From contig RQTK01000350.1 of assembly GCA_003991915.1 (NCBI GenBank), positions 290,756-354,755 of the forward strand: a DNA stretch of 64,000 nucleotides, in the 5' to 3' direction. A program made the position numbers and the translations under genes. Positions 28,001 through 41,437 of this stretch are shown here, piece by piece. Source of the stretch: Elysia chlorotica (Eukaryota; Mollusca; Gastropoda; Plakobranchidae). The notes beneath the pieces were generated by a model that had not been told where the DNA came from, did not search any database, and saw only the letters and a program-made list of their open reading frames with translations. How positions within the stretch are numbered: position 1 is the stretch's first letter; every line of letters starts with the position of its first letter.

Positions 28001-30177
28001 TCAATGCAAAGTTGAAAGTAATGACTTCTGTAGCCCTGTCAGTTTATGTACAAAGAAAAGCCACAAAACCTGTTAACAGCTTGAACCTGTTCTTCTGTTT
28101 TCTACTTTGGAAATGAAACACAAAACACAGTCCTGCCCGCAAACACTCCACAGTAGGTAAATATTGCGAATGCGCCCTTGCACATTCAGTCATGTTATAC
28201 GATGAAATTGGTCATTGTTCACGAAGAAAGTTAAATACAACGTGTCTGAAAATCACATTCTGTATTCATGGGATAAATGGCGTAACATTTGAACATTTTC
28301 TCTTGGTTGAGGTATTAATGCAAACTGATGTTTTTTTTTAAAACATAACAAACAACGGGGCCAAATGATTACACCTTCTAGTAAGTATCCTTCAACACAA
28401 GACCAGCAAGGTTCTAACTGTAAAAAAGACACCAATATCGATTAAAAAAAATAATATTAAAAATTCTTTACCGAAGAATGATATTCTAAAAAATGAGAAA
28501 ATTATTTTCGAACAGATTTAATGTCAAAGCCCATTTTGATCAAAACAAATATTAAACTAAAATTATAGACATTTGACGTTTTAACCCCAAAAAAGGTTTA
28601 CGGGTTGAGACTTATCCTCAATAGTAATTAGTTATTGTTAAAATGAGAGAGCAATAATGTTTCCATAGTTATTCTCTTACGCTGAAGACGCATATAATGG
28701 AGACAAACAAAAACATAGACATTAATAATAGGATGATAATTACAATGATTATGTCCATGCTTGAGGTGGTATATATTAAAACCCTTCTTACGAAATAAGT
28801 AGTCGTTAACGCTTTCAAACTGATGCTAGTTTTTGCTAATCTTGATATTTTCGGCGATGAAGTGATTTCTTATTCTATTTCAAGCTCTACGTTCTGCTAC
28901 GTGTAAGCTTATTATTTTTTTACAGCGTAGAAAAGACCACATCTAAGATAAAGTGGATAACAACAATCATCCTTACACAAAATCCAAACATACAAAGCAA
29001 CTTTGTTTATCTGATCTTAATTGACAGTTACCTATCACCTTATCTGCGATAGAAAATAATACCAAGAACCAAAATCTGTGGCTCCATATCAAAGATTCGA
29101 TTAGGCAGAACCGCTGGTTCTTTTCCTTTATTAACACATCTTCTTTTAAATCTTACTGAATCACGCAAGTAAAAATGTCAAAAGCAATAAGCTTATTATA
29201 TTGGAGCTAGGAACAAAATTTTTGAACCCCAAGATCTCTAAAACCGCCCAAGAAAAAACTAAGAAATTACCCAGGTAGATGGTAATATGACTGTAGATTT
29301 GCATGGGCACATCTATTTTGACGAAAAATGTTTCACTTCACCACAATTCGCCCCAAACCAACACAATAATATAAAAAAGGTAAATTAAAAATACGAACAG
29401 ATATAACTGCTTCTAACCTTCCTTCAAAAAAAAAAAAATCAAACTTTAGCTGATAAAATTTTGATAAACGTTTAGCGTGCAGTGCTGAACCAAGTTTAGA
29501 ATCTGAACCCTAGATCTTATCTATAGAATAAGTTAAAGTTTGGTGTTTCTGGTAAGAATATATTATAGCATCAACTTAATATAATTATAATAAACGTTAC
29601 AAACATTATGTTCAAAATCAGACTCAGTTTATAATCCTTCACCGTTGCCCATCCCACAATGCCCACGAATTTCGTGGGTTCTCAACTATTTTATGAACTT
29701 TCAAAATAATCTGTCAATAAGTTTGTGAAAAATACGATTTTCCGTGTTGACTAGAAATGAGGGTTTAAATGCCTTACACTATGTAAACTCTGGTTACGAT
29801 TTTATCCAATCAAAATCAGACAATAATCGTGATGGTTTACGCGAATTCTCAAAACAAAAAAAGCACAAACAAACACAAAGAATCAAAAGATGATCATGGT
29901 AATAACCATTTCTATAGATGAAAAGTACATGATGATATTAATTACAATATGTTTTTGGGAACTCAGCATATAACATTATCTGGCTCAAAATATACATCTT
30001 TCTCGATCCCCCAAGTGCAATATAAGCCTTCAGGAGACAAATCACCATGTATTGCACACACATTACAAAAAGCGCTGAGGTATGCGCACTATGCTGCGCG
30101 AAGCCAGGTTCACCTCTTCCTCGCTGTCTCCCTTCTCTCTCTTTAACTCTCCCTCTTTCAATTTCACTATTGCTTTT

Positions 30178-30178
<1 letters not shown>
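19001..30178. other. No gene seen
   Basis: AT-rich sequence. A GC-richer patch with several CpGs at about 21190-21480 contains no recognisable protein. A tRNA-like remnant may lie at 22130-22200. Confidence 0.7.
19441..19575. repeat. AG/GGGA low-complexity tract
   Basis: AG units and five GGGA units. Confidence 0.9.
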
Positions 30179-30214
<36 letters not shown>

Positions 30215-30292
30215 GTCTCCAGAATTATATCTCACTCTGTGTCTGTCTGTTGTCTGTTTGTCTGTCTGTCTGTCTGTCCGTCTGTCTGTTTG

Positions 30293-30337
<45 letters not shown>

Positions 30338-30365
30338 TTATCTCAACTTATCTATCTATCTCTCG
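30179..30365. repeat. TC and TGTC microsatellites downstream of the Ig gene
   Basis: Two TC runs (about 30179-30206 and 30299-30336) flank a TGTC run, followed by TCTA units. Confidence 0.95.
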
Positions 30366-30979
30366 TGCAAAATATCTTGGCAAAGACGATCTCTGATCAC
30401 TTGACTCTAGGCTTTTGAAAAAAAAGCCCACTACAAATAGACTAACGTGACAATTTAAAGAGATAATAAATACGTAAACAAATTTAAAAATGATACAAAG
30501 ACGATTTCAGAAAGCAACAAGGCCAAACCACATGTGGGATTTGGGAATCAAAATAACAAAAGATCGTTAGTTCTTAAATTGAATCCAAACCGAACTGTCA
30601 AAAATATGTCTTCGTCTAGGGTAGACAGTTTCCTTTAAAACCATACTGTACATCATTCATTTGTCAACTTTGAAAAATATGATTAAAAAGAAGTTCTAAA
30701 GAAAGAGCCCTCACACAGTTCGTTGCGAGGAAACATGATCAATGGTACTGTCACATGGAATTCCTAGCGCCGACAATCTCTTTGAGTTATCAGAATTATC
30801 TCAAGCAACAATACTGGAGAATGAAGGAAAATCGAATCCTGCAAAGCTAGTTCGTCCTTAGTATCCTTTAATCGTTCACTGCATTCTTCATAGCTTGTGT
30901 CTGTTTTTGCTTCTAGGTAGAATTCGTTTTTTTTTCAACCCAATAAGTGTCTTCGATACTTGAAGCGTTATGTTGCTAG

Positions 30980-30985
30980 TTTATT
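30980..30985 (-). promoter_or_regulatory. Candidate polyadenylation signal of the Ig gene
   Basis: AATAAA on the minus strand, about 245 bases beyond the stop codon of the Ig gene. It is the nearest canonical hexamer I noticed downstream. Such hexamers are common by chance in this AT-rich sequence. Confidence 0.3.
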
Positions 30986-31229
30986 ATAAACTACACTCGT
31001 CGAAGCAGACATTGAACACAGAAAAATTAGCAGAGGAGTCATAAGAACAATGTTTTTGTCATCTGTGCTTTCACTGATGATCTGGATTCCGTTCGAGGCA
31101 GACCAAGTAATCTGTATGAAACCTATCTCACTTCAATCTCTCCTTGTTGTTGAGCACGATGATTATTGGTATCTGGCGGCCTGACCTTTCTTAGGTCAGT
31201 GAACTAGACAGCTTGTGAAGATTGAAAGG

Positions 31230-31423
31230 TCATGAGACCCGCCTGAGTATTGACGCAGAGAGCGAATGGATCCACACGAGAACCACTGTCATCGTCGCCA
31301 CAGATAACGACGGGTGATAGGAGCTTCCCGCAGCGTCTCTCGCCTGTTCTTCTTCCTCCCCGACTCCATCTACCTCAAGATTGTGTAACTCTTTGCCTTT
31401 CGCGTCAACTTGGGCATACGTCC
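31230..31423 (-). CDS. Exon G: terminal exon, acidic tail and GPI-type hydrophobic C-terminus
   Basis: 194 nt, phase 1 in, ending at a TGA stop. The acceptor is TTTATAACTTTGCAG. It encodes TYAQVDAKGKELHNLE, a Glu-rich GEEEEQARD, a small-residue DAAGSS, a spacer, the hydrophobic stretch VATMTVVLVWIHSL, and a short end with RRVS. A small-residue cluster followed by a spacer and a terminal hydrophobic stretch fits a GPI-attachment signal. The stretch is only moderately hydrophobic and is followed by two arginines, so a short transmembrane anchor is possible. Dpr family members are commonly GPI-linked. Confidence 0.8.
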
Positions 31424-34400
31424 CTGCAAAGTTATAAACGAAGTAGAATGTATCAGACAAGCACGTTCGTCCCTTAAGAGCCAAATAAATTGGATTTTTA
31501 GCTCAAACAAAATACATTTGGGAAATATTCATTGCGTCAAACCAGTTGTCTGCTGTCTTAGAGGAATACATTTTTTAATGCTTTCAGAAACGCATGGCTC
31601 TTTCTTTTTTTTTGAATCAAACGTTCACGGAGACAAAGTGATGTTTGAATTTCCAATTACATCCTTCTTGATTTTAGCCTCGCTTGCATTTTCCATTATC
31701 ACTTCTATCTAAAGCAATATGCATTAAAAGCGAAAAATCCTATCAAAAGTTAAGATGGAAGAAACTTTATGTAAAATCCGAATATGTTTGTAAAATAAGG
31801 TGGGTGTTAGAAACTCTTACCTCTTTTCTTGTTCGTTGTGTCCGCTGCTTTCCCCCCGTCATATGAAAAAGAGCAAGAAACAAAGCATGCTTAAAAACAC
31901 AATAGAACTCTTAAAATATATAATAATTATGGTTTTAAAATGATCCATTCTTTATTAAACTTATACTGAAAAAACTAAAATGACATAGAGCCTCCCCCCC
32001 CCACACACACACTTTTTCAAACTATTCATGAATGAAATTTATGTTTATTAATGTATCAACTTTATTTCAATAATATGTATTTAGCTAGAGTTAAAATTAA
32101 TAATATCGAACAGGATGGCGATGAGTATGATGATGATAACGATGAGGGTAATGATGATGATGATAAGAATGATGATGATGATGGTGATGATGATGATGGT
32201 AATGATGATGATGATGATGATGATGATGATGGTAATGATGATGATGATGACAATGATAATAATAATAATAATAATATTTCTAATAATTATAACAGTAAAA
32301 GAATCATTATCCTACACTGCTCCTCCTCTGCACCCCCCCCCCGTCCTTCTCCTTCTTCTCATCATCATCATCATCATCATCACCATTGTTGTGTTATTTG
32401 TTTTATACATTTTATAATTTCATATTGTGGTTTTTAGAATCGTTTTTTTTAATTATTATGTGAAATACAGACTGGTCATTGTGAATAATTAACGTGAAAA
32501 CATATTTCCTGTGTTAGTGTACCTTGTCCCAAACTGAGATTACATTGTACTTTTATATGACTACTCTTTTGCAAATTATATTTGATGTTCATTGATCTTT
32601 TAAAACAAGGTTTTCCTCCCGCTTTTCTTTATTGGTTGCATTTTTGTTACCCTCAAGATGCAGAAACCCTGAGATCAACCCTTGTAATAGACTTGGTGCA
32701 TAAAAACTAAGCCTTGATATCTCTTCCAAGCGTAAATAATTATGCTAACGAATTTTCCTATCTCCCTCTATTCAATTCGGTTCTTGTGTCTTTTTGTAAA
32801 GTAACCGAACTGTCTTAGCTGTGATCTTGGCAAAGCAGCGCAGAGCCCGCGACAAGCACGCTACCTACCTACTAACACAGTGACCGTGAGGCTGGCGATC
32901 TTCCTGTCGGAGCTGCGACAGATGTACGTGCCACTGTTCGTGGTGTCTGTGTGTCTGATGTGTAGCTCGCTGATCAGCGCTTGGTCCTGGAGATAGAAAA
33001 AAACACAACAGAAAAGTCACTTCAATGTTTGTTCTTCAAAAACTTAAGAGTGCGATGATTATGAAAACATGGATGGTATAGAGGTTAGAATTATATGAAA
33101 AAGAGCAGAGTAGCCTTCCAAAGTCGTTTCTTTTAGAATTAAGAATATTATTACTTTTTGTTGTATGTACTCCAGTGTATATGACATAGAAAGAAAGATA
33201 AACCGTTTTTAAGCACATTGCACTGATATTCTTTTGTAGTCGTTTGTTTTTAAATTGACGTTGGTGTCTGCTTCATCATATTATATAATATTGATTTGCA
33301 AGGTATTAACGTGAATCTTGAACCATTCGTTAGCCTTGCAAAATCACATGCAATATAGAATACATTATGAGAATTAGAGGGTCTTTTTGTTCCAGGACAA
33401 AAGTGTTTCCTTCTCTGTTTTTAAATGGGTGACATGACGTTTTAATGTAATTATAAACATAAGAAGAGGCGCGATTTGTTTTTGAGACACAAAACCAACA
33501 TCATCTTTTTAGTGCATTCAAGTCAGTGAGAGTTGATGAGAGTTTCTACTTTGATCATATAATTAGGTAAGGGATCAATCGGTTGATAGATAATTATGTG
33601 GACGATTTAATATTATGAGAATGGGGAATGTTCTTGTCCCCCAAAAGAATTGGAGCCGTGGTCAAAAGGACAGGCCACACCAGAGAATTGAGAGGCAAAG
33701 TCCTTTTCGTTTATTTGTGGACCCAACAGTTTCTTAACATCATTTTCTTATGAATATAATCATAACTGAAATTTCCCCTGTTGTTTAAACAAAAGTAACA
33801 ATTAAAAAAGAACAAAAAAAAAAAAAATAACAAAAAACAACAACACAAAAGCAAACAAACAATCTGCTATCCATATCCACTATATAAAAAACGCCTAGGT
33901 ACAGTTTTAACATACAAATTCACATTGTGCTTAGGTACAGCTTTAACTTAAAAATTTACACTGAGATTAGGAAAAGTTTTAACATAAAAATTCACAATGT
34001 GAGTAGGGAAAACTGAATGGTCATAGAAGCCTCGCGAGATGGGGGCGTATAGGCAAACGAAGACGATAGTGATGGGGATCTGCATCGGCGTCCAATCATA
34101 GCTCTGTAGTAAACTAGCGGAACTAATGAGTTCTAAGAAACTGTCATGGCTAAGGCCCTTGATGATGTCTTTAGTTGCGATGTCAGACTCACCACGACGT
34201 GCATAAACTCCTCAATGATGAGGTTCCCGTGCCGGTAGGACGTCGCGTCCAGTTTGGTCCCGTCCTTGAACCAGTCGATCTTCTCGGGGACCCGGGGACC
34301 TGTAGCGTTGCACACCAGGCGGATCGGTTCTCCCCGATCCACGAACGGCTTCCCCGATATGGTCACCGCTGCTGGACAGGTAACGCCAGGGCGACGGGGT

Positions 34401-36966
34401 GGTGAGGTGGGGACGGCAAGATGGATAGAGACGGGTGGGTGGGGCAGATTTGAGTTAAATCACATGGTGTGATTTGCATGCATTGTTAAATTTGAGTAAA
34501 GTGTGGGATACGTTACATTAATTATGTATTATTGACATCAGTGTTGGAAGTGGTTTTTAGAAAAATAAAAATAAATTATGTAAAAAATGAAAATAAAAAT
34601 AAGAATAACTCATATGCTAAAACAATTGAAGGGAGAATCGAAGGCATTTACATACCAGGTTTAGGCGGCGGACGGGCTGAGGAAAAGACAAACAACCAAA
34701 GAGCATGAACATACGCGCTAAAATTCATTATGTGCAGTAATAAAGTAAGGATAGCTGGAGAAATAATTCTAAAAACATATTCTAGCATCCAATAGTTTTA
34801 ACAAAAGGGAGAGAGAGGGGGAGAGAGATAGAGAGAGAGAGATAAAAATAGATAATGAGGATAAACAGGTAGAGGGATAAAGAGAGAAAAAAGGAGGGAG
34901 AGAGGGAGAGAGCGAGAAAGAGAGGGAGAGAGAGGGGAGAGAGATTTTTAGGGAAGGAAAACTCTTAAGGAAATAAAACTGGACAACATTATTTAATTTA
35001 ATTGGCAGCCAGGCTTAATATTACATCTTTTTGGTAATTACGATAATAGATTAACCAAACTAACACTATATGGAAAATTGATGTAGGATAAACAAATAAC
35101 CTAGAGCTCTTTTCATTTTATGATCTATAAAATGTATTCATAAACGTCATCGTACTCTATCACGAAAGCATAAAGAAAGACATAAAATGAGTGACTATTT
35201 TTTATTTTTTTCGTCCACCTTAAGGGTTAGTTCATTCCTAGCAAGCTTCTCTAAGAGACCTCCCACTTTATCTTTTATTCAACATTCATAGGATGATGAA
35301 GTCCCTTAGCCCAGCCTTGATGTCCGCCCCAGCTACATTATTGACACAGTGGCGGCTTGTTTTAGCCTGGTTGGCTGGTCGCCGGCCCCACTGTACGCCC
35401 AAGAGGGAAACCCACAGCACTTTCTCTCCCCTGATATAAATCTTTGGACTTCTATGCCACCCAAATCATCAAAAATAAAGTAGCGACATTGGCAACCGGG
35501 ATCCTTTAAAACAACGGAAAAAATAATTACAACAAACAAACAAACAAAAAAACAACAAACACACCCAACTAGCAAACAACTGTCGAAACTGTCGAATAGC
35601 TTTCTTATGAACATCTAGAAAACCTTCCACAACTTTTAGAAAGGACATAAGACTCAACGCATTTGAATTCATGGACATGAGCAAATGGCAAATATAGTTT
35701 ATAAGTTAGATCTCACTTTGTCTACGTTTTTGACTTACGGTGTTACTCAATACTACAAAGCAAATATTCATAAAGGATACGTTTGAAAATGCTATTCCTT
35801 AGTATCTTATCCAGACTTTTCTTTCTACACTTTTTGAGACAATACCCAGGGATAGAAAGCGCTTGAAAGAGTCAGCTTTGACTAGCTACTTAAGTCTGGA
35901 AGCAACAGTACAGGTGAAGGTGGAGGCCCAGACAACACACTGCCCAGTTGGAGTTTTGATTGCCCGTATATGCGTGACCAGAATCTCTTCTCAGTCCTGC
36001 TTCCCATTTTCTTAGTTGTGTCTGGCAAAATCAAACCTACTGGTTCCCTCATTGGCATTGGGTGACCAACAGCTAAAACAATTAACTTGTATTCCCTTTC
36101 ACTCCTACGTTATGTCATTTAGAAGGACCATATCATCAACATTGCGATTATATAGTTATTTAGAGCGTTTTACATGAAGAATATATAGTTTACATCTAAT
36201 GCCCGCATACTATTACTTCAATTAGGATAATGGCATAATATCTAAAAATCATACGATATTTAGTATTTCAGATGCTGGCATATCGGCTATAAAGTCTATG
36301 CATTTCTTCAATCTTTATGCTTTGTGTGTGATAACTATTTTCAAAGATGTTCTGCTAGCAAAAAAAACAGGATACGGTTAAGATTAGACACCATGTAACA
36401 AATGGACATATGTGTGCAGTACTCACGTAACGAATTGACATAGGTGTGCAGTACTCACGTAACGAATGGACATACTAGGTGTGTAGTACTCACGTAACGA
36501 ATGGACATAGGTGTGTAGTACTCACGTAACGAATGGACATAGGTGTGCAGTACTCACGTAACGAATGGACATAGGTGTGTAGTACTCACGTAACGAATGG
36601 ACATAGGTGTGCAGTACTCACGTAACGAATGGACATAGGTGTGTAGTACTCACGTAACGAATGGACATACTAGGTGTGTAGTACTCACGTAACGAATGGA
36701 CATACTAGGTGTGTAGTACTCACGTAACGAATGGACATACTAGGTGTGCAGTACTCACGTAACGAATGGACATAGGTGTGTAGTACTCACGTAACGAATG
36801 GACATAGGTGTAAAGTACTCACGTTTAACTGTCAAATAGACGTGCTTCTTTATTGGTGACTTGTTGGTAATCTGACACTCGTAATCCCCGGCGTCTTTCA
36901 TGTTGACGTTCTTTATCTCAAGGTTCCAGTGGGTGAGCTGGGACAGCACAGTAGGAGAGATAAGAA

Positions 36967-37015
<49 letters not shown>

Positions 37016-38965
37016 AGAGGGAGGGAGAGAGATAGATAAAGAGGGAGATAGATAAAATAAAGAAAGACGACAGAGAGGCAGCGAGTCACAGGAGAATGAT
37101 AACAAACCAGATTGTACGGAATGATGTATGAAAATCGCCAAGCAAAACGAGACAAGGATTAGTAGGTAAGAAAAGCATTCAAAGGAGGTGAAACATTTAT
37201 GAAGTTTAAATAATGGTCAAAAGAAAGACTGAGATGGTGAGGAAAAATGGCGGATAACGAAAAAACAAACAACTGATATTGATAGAGAATCATAAATTAA
37301 TAGTATTCGACTATTATCAAAATCTTTGATTTATATCGATCCAGCTGAAAACAATAAAAGAAAAATAATAGGTACAGGCTTCTCTTTCGACTAAGTAAGC
37401 CTGTTTAAAAATACTTATGTTAGTTTTTAATTATAGTATCTTACACAAATAAAAATATAAGTCGAAACAAAAATTAACACCAACCATTAAAATTTTCCGT
37501 ATTTAAAAAAACAATATTTTACTTGAGCCAAGGCGTTATAGATCTTTCAAATTTTGAAAGCATATTTGGGTTTACCTGGTTGTCGCCCATCTGAAAAGAT
37601 ACGTTGACTCGCATATCCTGCACCCACACTATTTTACCGAAGGTGAAGAAAATATTCTCGCCTTGGGATGATTGCTTGGCCCAAGCAACCTGTAAGAAAT
37701 AACATCAATAGGCAAGTATTATCATCAAATCCACGGTCTTTTTACACAGATATGGGCTTTGCCTCAGACCCTTGTTGAAAAATACAGTATGTTTTTTTAA
37801 AACCTGAAGATAAACTATTGATCCTTTAAAGATAGAATGTTGGCTAAATCGCATGTCAGTTTTGTCCTTGACGAAGATAGGCACACATCCACAATAAGAA
37901 GAAGGGAAATGGTGTCATCGTAATTTAACTTTTTACAAACGGACACAATTGTTGTTAACAATTCTTGTTCATGTTGAGAAAAATAATGGCAATGATTTAA
38001 GGAATTAATGCCACACTCCATGGAGTCAATGTGTTCAAGCGAAAAATACAGACCATTCTCCCTGTCAGCAATTACAGACAATAATTGTATAGGACAAGTG
38101 GATTCTGGGGCAGCGGGGGATTGAGTTCTATAATCCAGTGGGGAGCCGACTTTCTACAACTTGATTAAGGGGGTACAATGCAGGGACGTGGCATTTCACT
38201 CTCAAGAAACACTGTGAGCATGCTCAACCTTATTAGCATCGATCTAAACAACTAAACATATGTTGTATATAATAGATCAGTGGTATCGACTCGATATTAA
38301 AAAAACTACATGTTCTTGGTTCCTGTGCTTCAGCTCCCGAAATGGATATAGGAAAAAAACATAGACCTAGTTCTAAAACCAAATTATGCAAGGCAAATTA
38401 TATGAAAAAACACCCTTACTTTGCTGCACAGACAGTGACATGCGGCCTATTAGCTGCTTCTGCAAGTTGAGACACCGAGCTTAGGTATAGTCCCCAATAG
38501 CCAGCAACATTCCCTCCCCCCTGTGTCTGTCGGATACACAGTAAGCCTAGTCTGAACCCCAAGAGACTGCTCACATAGTAACATCTTAAAACGGAGTGAC
38601 GGGTAGAAAACCTCATAGGAAACTCGCCATCACAAACTCAATAAACCACGGAGCGAATTGCTCAGAATTTGAAAATAGAATAAAGAGGGATCTGAAAATT
38701 TTTCTGATTTAAACTCAGTGCGCTGGCTAGGGACAGTACTTTGATCGTAGGCCACATCAAGAGTAGTGATGCTAAAATCAATTTCTTTCAAATCCTTAAT
38801 GGTAGGATAATCACAGTTTATATCAAAAGCTTGAAAGAAAAACACTAAACGCATTATATTTCATTAGCTTGCCATTATAAACATTTTATTGATAGAAAAG
38901 AAAGCATAAGCTCAATCATGTTCTATACATCTACTCTGACCCAAGAGATTAAACAAGAGTTGGAT

Positions 38966-39048
<83 letters not shown>

Positions 39049-39286
39049 TAAAGAGATTAAAAGAAAGTCTTAGAAAAAGAAAAGATCTCTTTTTAGAAAC
39101 TGAATTCTTTGGAAAATGAAATGTGTCCCATTGCGTACTTCTCGATAGCATAAAGAAATCCCTAAAAACTCGGTCACTGCACACATTTTGTACATTTTCT
39201 TGCACGGTGAGGGTTGAAGTGGATAACTATCAAGCCATGAAAAACGACAGAGCCAAATCAACCTCATTTTAACATTTCGCGTCTCT

Positions 39287-39322
<36 letters not shown>

Positions 39323-41397
39323 CCCTCTCTCTCTGTCTTTTCCACCCACCTCTCTGCAATTTCATGAACCATTTCAAACTCTTCCCCTTCAACAATCGGA
39401 GCTTCCTTTCGAGCGCGTCTCTCATCTATCTATGTCCTTTTCTGTGTTGGACTATTTGTATGTATGCGCATGCGTATGTTTATTTCTGTATGTCTGCCCA
39501 TTTAGCTTATTTCCTTCCCGCACTCTCCTTATTTCTTTTTCTGTCTCCCGCTCTTTATCCCTCTCTCCAATTTCTCTCTTTCCTCCCTTCCTCCCTCCCC
39601 CTCTTTCAATTTCTTTCACTCTCTTGTCTTTTCACTGCTTTTTTCGGGAATAAATAACTTCTAAAACTAAGACTATGATCGAGAAAGGCGTAGACTGGGG
39701 AACTTTGGAAAGCAGTGATGGTAGCTCTCGGACAGAGATCCTAAAACATAATGACGCGGCTGTGATGAAATTTCCATCGGGGTCGACTAGGGTGACCGTG
39801 CTAGGCAGCGAAATACTGGAGTGGATGGCGCGCAGAGATCGACATATTATGTAAGTAATCGATTACACCAAAACATAGTCGGTTTTTATTTACGAGATTC
39901 GTGAGTAAACTTTCCTTTGTATTTATTTTCTTCCTTTGTGGAACATTTATTTAAAAAAAATGAGAACAATGATGCGATATCTATAAAATTATAATTGAAT
40001 ACTATAAAGTTATCTTATTTATTTCACTTGTACATTAAATCATATTCAAACAATTTGCAACGACCCTGAATTAAACTTTAAAATGAGCGAGAACAACCAA
40101 AAAAAAAAAACAAAACACAACAGCAACTGCGATATTTAGTTCTCTCCTCCTTATTTTCCAACCTGCAGCTCCAAGCATTTAAGGAGTATGTGTGAAGAAA
40201 GCAATTATTAGTATTTTTTATTCTTTAATACTTCACATCAATTGCAGGAGAATAGAAAACCCACAACTTTAAATCTATTGACAGTTGCAGATGAAGCACT
40301 ATTTAAGTTCAATTAAACGGATCGATAGTATGTATCGTAAGGCTGCATTTTTTTGCTACTCCTCAATTGTTGCGTAATACAACTTCTGATAAAAAAAATT
40401 AACAAATTTAATTAATTAATAAAAAAAATTAACAAATTTAATTAATTAATAAAAAAGTCTCCTATGAAATGTGATATAACATCTAAGTTATTAGCGAAAA
40501 GGAAAAGACCAATTTTTTTTGCTTTCATCGGGTTTTTTCTTAAGTTGCGGAACGAAAAAGAAATACTAGAAACGTTTAGGAACAAAAGATCAAACTAATA
40601 ACAGTAAAAAGCATAATGGATGAGTCTCTAGCTCTTGTCATCGGCGGATTTTCATTGTATTATAGTGTTAGTCTGGGACGCACTGCATATCCACTAAAAG
40701 GTTCATCAGATGGAGCAGGATCTTTGCTTTTTAAACTTAAACTCTCCTGTTGAAAGCGCCTGAGTGCATATCAAAGTAATTTGAAAAAGTCTTGTACTCA
40801 CCAGCTCAGTCAAGCATTGCTTAATATATTCTCAGTCAATAATTAACCTCTTTGAAGACTTTCTATGAGACACTTTTTTTTTATAAAAGGATAAAAAATG
40901 TTTGTTGTATAAATCAATTAAGATCAAGTAATTTTTGTTTTAAAACCATACTTTCAGTTAAGACGCACTCGGACTATACTTTGGCATAATTTCACTTGTT
41001 AATAATTAAGACACTCTACAGTTTCATAACTTTACCCATGTATAAAGTCATGCTCTAAACTAAAGAACCAGATTTCCTTTCCCCCACTAGGATGATTTCC
41101 TAAGGTTTCCTCCCGGGAGAGGACGTCAAACTGTCAGGAAAATTGTTCGGCAGTTCTACTGTACAACGCGACTCTCATTGTGTTCAGATATTGGACTTTC
41201 ACAGATCAGCCACAAACTGCGTTACCCCGGGTTACCTGCTTGTGTGTTCTTTTTTCTCATTTACTGTACTCAGCACTTCATTTAACATTCAAGTTGGATA
41301 ATAATTTTCACTTACTTAAACCCAACAAACTTAAGCATCCGTTTATCAGCTTAATGTTCAAACGCCTTCCTCTCTCTCTCTTTATTTCTCTCTCTCT

Positions 41398-41437
<40 letters not shown>

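Noticed and set aside
32051-32437. A 128-codon Asp-rich frame resembling an acidic calcium-binding protein
   Set aside because: Generated by the GAT microsatellite. It lies in the last intron of the Ig gene on the opposite strand and has no splice or signal features.
35333-35684. Cys-rich minus-strand frames of 71-93 codons
   Set aside because: Part comes from a CAAA-rich stretch. No splice sites in phase with the Ig gene and no family match.
38630-38854. A 74-codon minus-strand frame after a good acceptor (TTTTTCTTTCAAG), lying between exons A and B
   Set aside because: Its phase does not fit exons A and B (phase-0 reading hits a stop at once), and no family was recognised.
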